Source: Anthopleura xanthogrammica (taxonomy: Eukaryota; Cnidaria; Anthozoa; Actiniaria; Actiniidae). Taken from it: a stretch of 64,000 bases of DNA. Where the stretch lies: NCBI GenBank assembly GCA_964019055.1, contig OZ025217.1:11288755-11352754 (forward strand). The letters are read 5' to 3'. Made by a program: the position numbers and the translations under genes. Below, piece after piece: positions 1 to 9,379 of this stretch (position 1 is the first letter of the stretch; each line of letters starts with the position of its first letter). The notes under the pieces are model-generated. The model did not search any database. It was not told where the DNA came from and saw only the letters and a program-made list of their open reading frames with translations.

Positions 1-263
1 TGCAAGGAAGCAAGGAAAGAAGCAAGGAAGCATACAAGCATACAAGCATACAAGCATACAAGCAAGCAAGATCTAAGGATGCAAGAAAGCAAGGAAAGAA
101 GCAAGGAAGCATACAAGTAAGTAAGCACTGAAGGATGCAAGGAAGCAAGGAAAGAAGCAAGGAAGCATACAAGCAAGCAAGCACTGATAGATGCAAGGAA
201 GCAAGGAAAGAAGCAAGGAAGCATACAAGCAAGCAAGCATACAAGCAAGCAAGCAAGCAAAGA
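1..263. repeat. Degenerate GCAAGGAA/GCATACAA minisatellite
   Basis: Imperfect tandem copies of a roughly 55-60 bp unit built from short words (GCAAGGAA, AAAGAAGC, GCATACAAGC, AAGCAAGC), with 'ACTGAAGGATGC' or 'ACTGATAGATGC' marking unit starts near 127 and 181. It begins at or before the left edge. It lies in the intron downstream of the Sushi exon at 330-512. No coding potential: the open frames here simply reflect the repeat. Confidence 0.85.
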
Positions 264-329
264 AAAAAAAACAGGGAAGGCAGCAGACGTAATAACGACA
301 GACCAACCCACATTTTACATATAACTCAC

Positions 330-512
330 ATATGCATGAAGGAGGATGTCTATTCCACGTTCCATTCTCTGTGCATCGTATAATACTTGTCGCTTCTCTC
401 ATCACATAACCTTTATCACACCGGTAGCTTACTGTAGCATCTCTTCTGTACAACTCTTGATTCTTGTTCTTCTTGCCGAAGGAAATCCCTCCAGGATCGT
501 TACACAAAACCT
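330..512 (-). CDS. Sushi/CCP-domain exon (partial gene)
   Basis: A 183-bp internal exon read on the minus strand from 512 to 330. It is flanked by an AAAG acceptor at 514-513 and a strong GTGAGT donor from 329 downward. Both junctions are phase 1, the usual arrangement for shuffled extracellular modules. It encodes one complement-control (Sushi) module: Cys1 in 'LCNDPGG', Cys2 in 'VSYRCDKGY', Cys3 in 'IIRCTENGTW' and Cys4 in 'PPSC', with the Trp between Cys3 and Cys4 that is typical of the fold. Such modules form disulphide-bonded beads in secreted or membrane proteins for adhesion, complement or recognition. It shares strand, phase and module type with the exon at 1282-1476 and would follow it in the transcript, 769 bp downstream. 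No full gene can be assembled, and the particular protein is not identifiable. The acceptor has only a moderate pyrimidine tract. A pseudogene is possible, but no lesion is seen. Confidence 0.75.
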
Positions 513-562
513 CTTTAAAGAGCAAAATTACTTTCTGTTAGTTACAACTAACGAAACCTTCA

Positions 563-772
563 GCTTTTGTGACATCTTTCCCCATTTCAGACCGCATGTT
601 ATTCTTTTAGCAGTAATTCTTTATTTAGCAACTTTTTTCAGTTCCACGTTCCACGCCCGTGTGTCTTCCGACATCTTTCCGATCGACAGTTTCTCGATAA
701 CAAAGAAAAAATGCTCAAGGAAATAACATGTACAGATGGTTTAAAATGAGAAAACATCACGATCCAAGCTAG
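563..772. mobile_element. Degenerate terminal-inverted-repeat element (copy A)
   Basis: The left end 'CCCATTTCAGACC' lies at 581-593 with 'TGACATCTTTC' before it. The right end is 'AATGAGAAAACATCACGATC' near 745-766, which is close to the reverse complement of the left end seen in copy D at 63740. The interior matches other copies loosely, for example 'TAATTCTTTATTTAGCAAC'. No transposase is present, so it looks like a small non-autonomous DNA transposon (MITE-like). It lies in the intron between the two Sushi exons. Confidence 0.5.
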
Positions 773-1074
773 AAAAGGTTGTTAGGAAACATTGAATATA
801 GCTTACCTCTTTGCTCGAATACGAGATGTTTGAAGAGAGAATATAATAAGAAGTTCATGAAACGTTGAAAAAAGTTTTCAACAGCATCTGAAATGTGAAA
901 TATTTAAATTAGGAACTTTACTTTTTGGATGAAATACAAACATAGAAAATAAAGGAAAAGAAATATAACTTTAAAGTAAGATCGGAAAACTAGTAACCCA
1001 CAAGTAGAAATAAATGGAAAAAAGATTCAAAAATATATTTTCAGAAATGAAGATATCTGCAGACAGTTTGGGAA

Positions 1075-1230
1075 TCATGTGTTCCCATTTCAGACCACGT
1101 GTCATTCCCTAGAGTATTATTTCTTTGTTTAACGGTTGCACATGAGAAGACACATGAATATGGATACAACTCAAGCAAATAATCTTATTCTCAAGGGTTG
1201 GCACATGGTCTGAAATGGGTAAAATTACGC
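1075..1230. mobile_element. Terminal-inverted-repeat element, MITE-like (copy B)
   Basis: The inverted ends are 'CCCATTTCAGACCACGTG' from 1085 and 'CATGGTCTGAAATGGG' ending at 1219. The interior holds words shared with the copies at 58905 and 63740: 'TTTCTTTGTTTAAC', 'GAGAAGACACATGAAT' and 'ATACAACTCAA'. At about 150 bp it is non-autonomous. It lies in the same Sushi-gene intron as copy A. The exact ends and target-site duplication are unclear. Confidence 0.7.
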
Positions 1231-1281
1231 TCAAGAGTAAAGAGGTCTATTGCGAGAGTATTCTAACTTTTTCTGTCATAC

Positions 1282-1476
1282 CTTTGCAATAAGGAATTCT
1301 TCCAGTCCATCGTCCATCTTCACAGCGAATGAACTTGTGTCCTATGAGGATGTAGTTTGATTTACAGCGGAATCTTATGACGGTATCATGTTTTACTTGT
1401 AGTAATTTATGTATTGGTGGTTCAGCTCTAGATATCAAGGGACCAGTTGGTGGAATGCCTGGATAAATACAAGTTC
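1282..1476 (-). CDS. Sushi/CCP-domain exon (partial gene)
   Basis: A 195-bp internal exon read on the minus strand from 1476 to 1282. The acceptor is TTATTTCCAG (ending at 1477) and the donor is GTATGA (from 1281 downward). It is symmetrical phase 1-1. It encodes one complete Sushi/CCP module of 65 residues. Cys1 is in 'TCIYPG', Cys2 in 'VIRFRCKSNY', Cys3 in 'FIRCEDGRW' and Cys4 in 'IPYCK', with Trp in the expected place before Cys4. It precedes the exon at 330-512 in the transcript, and the two modules are contiguous in frame when spliced. Because it has an acceptor, the 5' end of the gene lies at higher coordinates. I found no convincing first exon in 1477-2918, so it may lie beyond or within the satellite. 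The protein is probably extracellular or membrane-bound and made of several modules. The exact family is not recognisable. Confidence 0.85.
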
Positions 1477-1509
1477 CTGGAAATAAGGCAGAAATGTTAG
1501 GATTCAGTA

Positions 1510-1785
1510 TTAGAGAACGAAAGATAGAAAAGGAAGAGAAGTAGGGAGAACGAGAACGAGAAGGAGACGTAGAGGAAGAAGGAGACGGAGAGGGAGAAGG
1601 AGATGTAGATGGAGAACGAGAAAGAGACTGAACGAGGGGCCGGGGAAGTAGGAGAAGGAGAGGGAGAACTGAGAAGAGGGAGAACTGAGAAGGAGGAGAA
1701 CGAGAGAAAGAAGGACAAGGGCAACTAAAGAGTTTGCGAGAAGGAAAAAGAGAGGAAAAAGAAACTGAGGAGTAGAAATATTAGT
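1510..1785. repeat. Polypurine GAGAAG-type low-complexity tract
   Basis: Nearly pure A/G on the plus strand, built from GAGAACGAG, GGAGAAGGAG and GAAGGAGAC words, broken by a short 'GGGGCCGGGGAAG' patch near 1634. Strong purine asymmetry over about 270 bp. The hydrophobic Ser/Leu/Phe-rich open frames on the opposite strand come from this composition and are not genes. Confidence 0.85.
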
Positions 1786-1964
1786 CGAATGCAATTTTTC
1801 TTACATATAGAAGCGTTTTAGCTTACTTTCTGACTTGCCCATGTGAAATAGGAAACACGTTGATGTCAAGAAGGTCATTAGAAGGTAAATCTAAGCAAAA
1901 AAAATATAGTTATAATAACACTATATAATAATACATCATGATCTCTAACTCTGGACTGTAGGGT

Positions 1965-2135
1965 TTTACTAAGCAAGCACGCATACAGGCAAGCAGGCTA
2001 GACAACCAGCGGCAAGCGGTCAAGCAGGCAAGCAAGAAGACAGGCAAGCACAGCAGCAGGCTGGCAAGCAGAGTTGGCAAGCAGGCTGGCAAGCAGAGTT
2101 GGCAAGAAGGCAACCTGGCAAGATAAGTAAGTAAC
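1965..2135. repeat. Degenerate GGCAAGCA tandem repeat
   Basis: Repeated GGCAAGCA/AGCAGGC words, including two near-perfect copies of a roughly 30-bp phrase around 'GCTGGCAAGCAGAGTTGGCA' at about 2059-2108. It may be related in origin to the GCAAGGAA minisatellite at 1-263. The minus-strand frame through it is an artefact: it has no ATG and reads Leu/Cys/Ala monotony. Confidence 0.75.
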
Positions 2136-2170
2136 CAGAAAACCAGTCCAAACCTGAAAACCAGGAGCAC

Positions 2171-2918
2171 AAGAAGGTAACCAGATAAGTATGCAAGCTA
2201 GTAATAATAATATGATTAAAACATGAATATAAATATAGATATGTAAAAAATACAAATGGCGGCCATTTTGGTTCAAACTAGACCAATGACAACTAATATC
2301 TTGTTGAATCAAAGAGCATAATAAGTAGAGATTAATTTTACTTAGCTCGTCAAAAAGTAAGTATTTAATACATAGTATTAGACGTTTATTTAATTAATTT
2401 CTTTCGACCATATATTAAACTAACTAATTATACAACTCTACTTCACTGAGATTCTAGCTAAGTCACGAAAGACAGAAAACTAGTAAATATGTTTTACTAG
2501 ATTTTAAGTAGCTTTCTTGATTATTTATCAAATATATTAAGTTCAAAAATGTTAGATTAGCAAGAAAAAATATTCAAAATACCTTTGAACTCATCATTTT
2601 GGCAAATCCCAGACAAAATGGTGTAATATTTTAAAGACGATTTTCAGAAGCGACGAAATTGGTGATAGTAAAAAGGTAACTTAATTCGCTCAAAATACAC
2701 GCAATTGACCGTAGTCACAAGGTCATGTAAAGCGGTAAACTTTATTGGCAACTTTCCGTCAGTCACACGTATCTGGAAGCACCGACACAGGAAGCCCAAA
2801 AGCGGTTTTTGCGCTGGCATTCTTTAATAGCCGATCTAGCAGAGTTTTTCCTTTTGTTATCTCAAGACCAGGAAATTTCATTTTTCTAAGCCCGTACAAA
2901 TTAGCCATGAGAAAACAT
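2171..2918. other. Unique AT-rich flank; nothing recognised
   Basis: No repeat, RNA gene or credible exon is seen. Stops are frequent on both strands. The segment ends abruptly at the first macrosatellite unit: the sequence changes to the repeat core at 'TAGGAAGGCTCAGG' (2919). It is therefore the pre-insertion left flank of the array. Confidence 0.6.
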
Positions 2919-5478
2919 TAGGAAGGCTCAGGTTTTGGAGGTTGATTTATTTTTATTACTGATTAACCAGGACCATACTTCCAGACATCGATTGCTGAAG
3001 CATCGTATGGACTTACGGCTAAGCTGGAGATTTCGGCCCCAACACCGCTATCCCGGGAGGAACAGTTACAGACTGATCAGGAAGCTCGGCCGAAGCCTAA
3101 GGGAGAGGTTAGTCGGCCCCTAGACCGTAGATGACTAACCCCTTGCTATGACCAGCAAACCCAGTATATCGATTGTATCGCTGATGGTTTTGCTAATATG
3201 GTTAATTCTTTCAATGTGGGATGTGTTATAAAAAGGCAGTCGCGACTTATACAGTGATCAGCTAGAGGCAAAAATGAGAAATGAGTTTTTATTGTCTTAT
3301 CTATCAGAATGGTTTGACAGGACGCACTTTTTACTGGTATCAAGTGAGATATGCGAATGCTAACCAAGAATGCGCATGCGTATATCAATATTATCATCAG
3401 AAGTGAAAACATAACAAAACAAAAAGCAAAGTAAGCTAGTAGAAGGCAAGCAAACAAACAAACAAATTAAAAATAAAGGAAGGAAAGAATGAAGGAGTAA
3501 TAGGGATTGGATCCTCCAGGATGTGATTGGATCCTCCAGGATGTGATTGGATCCTCCAGGATGTGATTGGATCCTCCAGGATGTGATTGGATCCTCCAGG
3601 ATATGATTGGATACTCCAGGATGTGATTGGATCCTCCAGAATGTGATTGGATCCTCCAGGATATGATTGGATCCTCCAGGATGTGATTGGATCCTCCAGG
3701 ATATGATTGGATCCTCCAGGATGTGATTGGATCCTCCAGGATATGATTGGATCCACCAGGATGTGATTAGATCCTCCAGGATGTGATTCGATCCTCCAGG
3801 ATGTGATTGGATCCTCCAGAATGTGATTGGATCCTCCAGGATATGATTGGATCCTCCAGGATGTGATTGGATCCTCCAGGATATGATTGGATCCTCCAGG
3901 ATGTGATTGGATCCTCCAGGATGTGATTGGATCCACCAGGATGTGATTGGATCCTCCAGGATGTGATTGGATACTCCAGGATGTGATTGGATCCTCCAGG
4001 ATATGATTAGATACTCCACGATGTGATTGGATCCTCCAGGATGTGATTGGATCCTCCAGGATGTGATTGGATCCTCCAGGATATGATTGGATCCTCCAGG
4101 ATAAGATTGGATCCTCCAGGATATGATTGGATCCTCCAGGATATGATTGGATCCTCCAGGATGTGATTGGATACTCCAGGATGTGATTGGATCCTCCAGG
4201 ATATGATTAGATACTCCACGATGTGATTGGATCCTCCAGGATGTGATTGGATCCTCCAGGATGTGATTGGATCCTCCAGGATGTGATTGGATCCTCCAGG
4301 ATGTGATTGGATCCTCCAGGATAAGATTGGATCCTCCAGGATATGATTGGATCCTCCAGGATATGATTGGATCCTCCAGGATATGATTGGATACTCCAGG
4401 ATATGATTGGATACTCAGATCTCCAATCTATCTCGTGTGCATTCTTATTCTAATACGCCTATGCAATCCATCTCATGTATATTCTTATTCCGATAGGCCT
4501 ATCCAATCCATCTGATGTACATTCTTATTCGGATAGGCGCATCCAATCCATCTCGTGTACATTCTTATTCTGATACACCCATGTAGTCGATTTCGTGCAC
4601 ATTTTTGTTCTGATAGGCCCATCCAATCCATCTCGCGTACATTTTTATTCTGATAGGCCCATCCAATCTATCTCGTGTACATTATTATTCTGATAGGCCC
4701 ATCCAATCCATCTCGTGTACATTATTATTCTGATAGGCCCATCCAATCCATCTCGTGTACATTATTATTCTGATAGGCCCATCCAATCCATCTCGTGTAC
4801 ATTATTATTCTGATAGGCCTATCCAATCCATCTCGTGTACATTATTATTCTGATAGGCCCATCCAATCCATCTCGTGTACATTATTATTCTGATATGCCC
4901 ATCCAATCCATCTCGTCTACATTCTTATTCTGATGCGCCCATCCAATCCATGAACGTGTATATTCTTATTCTGATACGCCTATCCAATCCTGATGCATGT
5001 CGTGTACACCCCTTTTTCTGATACGTTCTTCCATTCTGTTACAGATACATTCCAAAACTTTTTGCCTTACTTCAAAATGTGAATTTCAATTCTTCTTCAA
5101 CCCGAAATTAACACAGTTCAATGAAGATTGTAGTACGGCTTTCATTATTTTCATACTTCACTGATACAGTTTCGCTTTTTTGTTAATGGGTGTATCAAAA
5201 CGTAACGTATTTTGGTTTGGTACCTTAATAAGCAGGGTTTTGCTCACTAATATTCAAATTTCCTTTAATATGGTAGACTACGTTTTGAAAGGTAGTGTAT
5301 GTCCAACAATCACTACAAATCTGCTTCATGTCAGCATTTAAATCATGCTTTCAAGAAACTTTGGCAAGACGTCAGTGTTTTTATAACGGGCATCGAAAAA
5401 ACTGCAAGTATAATTAATCAGAAAAAAAATTTGCTAGAAGCGAAAGGCGCATTTAGGATTTTTCTTGTGCTCTTCGAA
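2919..5478 (+). repeat. Macrosatellite unit 1 (left-edge unit)
   Basis: Core 2919-3505, 20-mer array 3506-4416 (~45 copies), 40-mer array 4417-4992 (~14), spacer 4993-5478. It has no spacer to its left, so it abuts flanking DNA directly at the core start. The core is the most diverged: CCCGGGAGG where the others read CCCGGAGG, TATAAAAAGG where the others read TATAAAAATG, and two fewer Ts in the T-run near 3289. That last change shifts the small ORF of the core out of frame. Confidence 0.9.
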
Positions 5479-5481
5479 TAG
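5299..5481 (+). other. 60-codon ORF in the macrosatellite spacer (representative copy)
   Basis: An ATG-to-stop ORF of 60 codons (starting MSNNHYKSASC, ending FLVLFE) lies at the 3' end of each spacer. Its TAG overlaps the first bases of the next unit. The same ORF lies at 11261-11443, 13363-13545, 15582-15764, 17801-17983, 27774-27956, 31674-31856, 35336-35518, 38718-38900, 40540-40722, 44282-44464, 46744-46926 and 49406-49588. All 13 copies are open. The few differences are W19L (two copies), S23R, T32S and L44Q, plus one silent change. No domain, signal peptide or homologue is recognised, and the start context is poor. The copies are so young that an open frame says little about selection, so I do not call a gene. 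Confidence 0.35.
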
Positions 5482-5533
5482 GAAGGCTCAGGTTTTGGAG
5501 GTTGATTTGTTTTTATTAATTGATTAACCAGGA

Positions 5534-5700
5534 CCATACTTCCAGACATCGATTGCTGAAGCATCGTATGGACTTACGGCTAAGCTGGAGATTTCGGCCC
5601 CAACACCGCTATCCCGGAGGAACAGTTACAGACTGATCAGGAAGCTCGGCCGAAGCCTAAGGGAGAGGTTAGTCGGCCCCTAGACCGTAGATGACTAACC
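5534..5700 (+). ncRNA. Candidate structured RNA segment in the unit core (representative copy)
   Basis: Three inverted-repeat stems sit in a GC-richer part of the core. Stem 1: CCATA (5534) pairs with TATGG (5567), enclosing CGATTGC-TGAA-GCATCG with one bulged base. Stem 2: TTCGGCC (5593-5599) pairs with GGCCGAA (5648-5654). Stem 3: GGTTAGTC (5667-5674) pairs with GACTAACC (5693-5700), with CTA/TAG pairing inside its loop. The stems follow one another without crossing. All 14 units carry this segment. It does not match any tRNA, 5S, U1, U2 or U6 pattern I know. No clear A/B-box promoter is seen. This is a structure hypothesis from pairing alone; because the copies are nearly identical, covariation cannot be used inside this window. 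Confidence 0.3.
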
Positions 5701-5786
5701 CCTTGCTATGACCAGCAAACCCAGTATATCGATTGTATCGCTGATGGTTTTGCTAATATGGTTAATTCTTTCAATGTGGGATGTGT

Positions 5787-5794
5787 TATAAAAA
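5787..5794 (+). promoter_or_regulatory. TATA-box-like motif TATAAAAA in the unit core (representative copy)
   Basis: TATAAAAA is followed about 30 bp later by 'TATACAGTGATC', where an RNA polymerase II start would be expected. The motif recurs in every unit core, and in unit 1 it reads TATAAAAAGG. It stands about 40 bp before the ATG of the 44-codon ORF. Chance occurrence in AT-rich DNA is possible. Confidence 0.35.
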
Positions 5795-5833
5795 TGCAGT
5801 CGCGACTTATACAGTGATCAGCTAGAGGCAAAA

Positions 5834-5968
5834 ATGAGAAATGAGTTTTTTTATTGTCTTATCTATCAGAATGGTTTGACAGGACGCACTTTTTACTGGT
5901 ATCAAGTGAGATATGCGAATGCTAACCAAGAATGCGCATGCGTATATCAATATCATTATCAGAAGTGA
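5834..5968 (+). other. 44-codon ORF between the TATA motif and the 20-mer array (representative copy)
   Basis: ATG at 5834 and TGA at 5966-5968 (starting MRNEFFYCLIYQNGLTG, ending in a Tyr-rich tail YYYQK; this copy reads YHYQK). It follows the TATA motif by about 40 bp and is followed 65 bp later by AATAAA at 6034-6039, just before the 20-mer array. It is open in units 2-14. Unit 1 lacks two Ts in the T-run, so the frame shifts there. No homologue is recognised. It could be the relic of a small transcription unit, part of an LTR-like sequence, or chance. Confidence 0.3.
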
Positions 5969-6033
5969 AAACATAACAAAACAAAAAGCAAAGTAAGCTA
6001 GTAGAAGGCAAGCAAACAAACAAACAAATCAAA

Positions 6034-6039
6034 AATAAA
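6034..6039 (+). terminator. AATAAA poly(A)-signal-like motif before the 20-mer array (representative copy)
   Basis: AATAAA lies in 'AAAAATAAAGAAAGG', after an (AAAC)n stretch and about 30 bp before the first 20-mer. It is present in the equivalent place of every unit. With the TATA motif it brackets about 250 bp. Confidence 0.3.
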
Positions 6040-6066
6040 GAAAGGAAAGAATGAAGGAGTAATTGG

Positions 6067-9000
6067 GATTGGATACTCCAGGATATGATTGGATACTCAA
6101 GGGTATGATTGGATCCTCCAGGATATGATTGGATACTCCAGGATATGATTGGATCCTCCAGGATATGATTGGATACTCCAGGATATGATTGGATACTCAA
6201 GGGTATAATTGGATACTCCAGGATATGATTGGATACTCCAGGATATGAATGGATACTCCGCGATATGATTGGATCCTCCAGGATGTGATTGGATCCTCCA
6301 GGATGTGATTGGATCCTCCAGGATGTGATTGGATCCTCCAGGATGTGATTGGATCCTCCAGGATGTCATTGGATCCTCCAGGATGTGATTGGATACTACA
6401 GGATATGATTGGATCCTCCAGGATATGATTGGATCCTCCAGGATGTGATTGGATCCTCCAGGATATGATTAGATACTCCAGGATGTGATTGGATCCTCCA
6501 GGATGTGATTGGATCCTCAAGGATGTGATTGGATCCTCCAGGATGTGATTGGATCCTCCAGGATATGATTGGATCCTTCAGGATGTGATTGGATCTTCCA
6601 GGATATGATTAGATACTCCAGGATGTGATTGGATCCTCCAGAATGTGATTGGATCCTCCAGGATATGATTGGATCCTCCAGGATATGATTGGATCCTTGA
6701 GGATGTGATTGGATCCTCCAGGATGTGATTGGATCCACCAGGATATGATTGGATCCTCCAGGATATGATTGGATCCTCCAGAATATGATTGGATCCTCCA
6801 GGATATGATTGGATCCTCCAGGATATGATTGGATCCTCCAGGATATGATTGGATCCTCCAGGATATGATTGGATCCTCCAGGATATGATTAGATACTCCA
6901 GGATGTGATTGGATCCTCCAGGATGTAATTGGATCCTCCAAGATGTAATTGGATCCTCCAGGATGTGATTGGATCCTCCAGGATGTGATTGGATCATCCA
7001 GGATGTGATTAGATACTCCAGGATGTGATTGGATCATCCAGAATGTGATTAGATCCTCCAGGATATGATTGGATCCTCCAGGATATGATTGGATCCTCGA
7101 GGATATGATTGGATCCTCCAGGATGTGATTGGATCCTCCAGGATGTGATTGGATCCACCAGGATGTGATTGGATCCACCAGGATGTGATTGGATCCTCCA
7201 GGATGTGATTGGATCCACCAGGATGTGATTGGATCCACCAGGATGTGATTGGATCCTCCAGGATGTGATTGGATCCTCCAGGATGTGATTGGATCCTCCA
7301 GGATGTGATTGGATCCTCCAGGATGTGATTGGATCCTCCAGGATGTGATTGGATCCTCCAGGATATGATTGGATCCTCCAGGATGTGATTGGATCCTTCA
7401 GGATGTGATTGGATCCTCCAGGATATGATTGGATCCTCCAGGATATGATTGGATCCTCCAGGATATGATTGGATCCTCCAGGATGTGATTGGATCCTCCA
7501 GGATGAGATTGGATCCTCCAGGATGTGATTCGATCCTCCAGGATGTGATTGAATCCTCCAGGATGTGATTGGATCCCCCAGGATATGATTGGATCCTCCA
7601 GGATATGATTGGATCCTCCAGGATGTGATTGGATCCTCCAGGATGTGATTGGATCCACCAGGATATGATTGGATCCTCCAGGATATGATTGGATCCTCCA
7701 GAATATGATTGGATCCTCCAGGATATGATTGGATCCTCCAGGATATGATTGGATCCTCCAGGATATGATTGGATCCTCCAGGATATGATTGGATCCTCCA
7801 GGATATGATTAGATACTCCAGGATGTGATTGGATCCTCCAGGATGTGATTGGATCCTCCAGGATGTGATTGGATCCTCCAGGATGTGATTGGATCCTCCA
7901 GGATGTGATTGGATCCTCCAGGATATGATTAGATACTCCAGGATGTGATTGGATCCTCCAGAATGTGATTGGATCCTCCAGGATATGATTGGATCCTCCA
8001 GGATGTGATTGGATCCTCGAGGATATGATTGGATCCTCCAGGATGTGATTGGATCCTCCAGGATGTGATTGGATCCTCCAGGATGTGATTGGATCCACCA
8101 GGATGTGATTGGATCCACCAGGATGTGATTGGATCCACCAGGATGTGATTGGATCCACCAGGATGTGATTGGATCCACCAGGATGTGATTGGATCCTCCA
8201 GGATGTGATTGGATCCTCCAGGATGTGATTGGATCCTCCAGGATGTGATTGGATCCTCCAGGATGTGATTGGATCCTCCAGGATGTGATTGAATCCTCCA
8301 GGATGTGATTGGATCCTCCAGGATGTGATTGGATCCTCCAGGATGTGATTGGATCCTCCAGGATCTGATTGGATCCTCCAGGCTGTGATTGGATCCTTCA
8401 GGATGTGATTGGATCCTCCAGGATATGATTGGATCCTCCAGGATGTGATTGGATCCTCCAGGATGTGATTGGATCCTCCAGGATGTAATTGGATCCTTCA
8501 GGATGTGATTGGATCCTCCAGGATGTGATTGGATCCTCCAGGATGTGATTGGATCCTCCAGGATGTGATTGGATCCTCCAGGATGTGATTGGATCCTCCA
8601 GGATGTGATTGGATCCTCCAGGATGTGATTGGATCCTCCAGGATGTGATTGGATACTCCAGGATATGATTGGATCCTTCAGGATGTGATTGGATCCTCCA
8701 GGATATGATTGGATCCTCCAGGATGTGATTGGATCCTCCAGGATGTGATTGGATCCTCCAGGATGTGATTGGATCCTTCAGGATGTGATTGGATCCTCCA
8801 GGATATGATTGGATCCTCCAGGATGTGATTGGATCCTCCAGGATGTGATTGGATCCTCCAGGATATGATTGGATCCTCCAGGATGTGATTGGATCCTCCA
8901 GGATGTGATTGGATCCTCCAGGATGTGATTGGATACTCCAGGATATGATTGGATCCTCCAGGATATGATTGGATCCTCCAGGATATGATTGGATCCTCCA

Positions 9001-9379
9001 GGATATGATTAGATACTCCAGGATGTGATTGGATCCTCCAGGATGTGATTGGATACTCCACGATGTGATTGGATCCTCCAGGATGTGATTGGATCCTCCA
9101 GGATGTGATTGGATCCTCCAGGATATGATTAGATACTCCAGGATGTGATTGGATCCTCCAGGATGTGATTGGATACTCCACGATGTGATTGGATCCTCCA
9201 GGATGTGATTGGATCCTCCAGGATGTGATTGGATCCTCCAGGATATGATTAGATACTCCAGGATGTGATTGGATCCTCCAGAATGTGATTGGATCCTCCA
9301 CGATATGATTGGATTCTCCAGGATGTGATTGGATACTCCAGGATATGATTGGATACTCCAGGATATGATTGGATACTCA
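6067..9379. repeat. Long 20-bp satellite array (unit 2)
   Basis: About 165 tandem copies of GGATCCTCCAGGATGTGATT and its variants in strict 20-bp register, ending at 'GGATACTCAGATCTCC'. Most monomers contain GGATCC and the imperfect palindrome ATCCT-CC-AGGAT, so each can form a short hairpin. The commonest variation is G/A in GATGTG/GATATG. Minor variants are CC/AC in GGATCCTCC/GGATACTCC and T/A in CCTCC/CCACC. Confidence 0.95.

Noticed and set aside
135..383. 82-codon Lys/Ser-rich plus-strand frame
   Set aside because: It reads the GCAAGGAA minisatellite and lies antisense to the Sushi exon.
1910..2170. Leu/Cys-rich minus-strand frame as a signal-peptide exon for the Sushi gene
   Set aside because: It has no ATG at the start, is low-complexity repeat throughout, and lacks a phase-1 donor in a convincing place.
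5880..5935. Primer-binding site / LTR end (TGGTATCAAG near the TATA-bearing core)
   Set aside because: The TGGTATC word resembles some tRNA-primer sites, but there is no CA-ending LTR before it, no second LTR and no retroelement gene.
5822..6200. Hydrophobic minus-strand frames in each core (65 and 92 codons) resembling membrane peptides
   Set aside because: They are antisense to the core, run into the 20-mer array and gain hydrophobicity from A/T-rich DNA. No independent support.
7009..8178. Long minus-strand open frames (up to 389 codons) across the 20-mer arrays
   Set aside because: The monomer happens to lack stops on that strand in all frames, so open length tracks array length. There is no start context, no splice logic and no non-repetitive part. 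Similar frames at 45312, 47367, 51552 and 52711 are rejected for the same reason.
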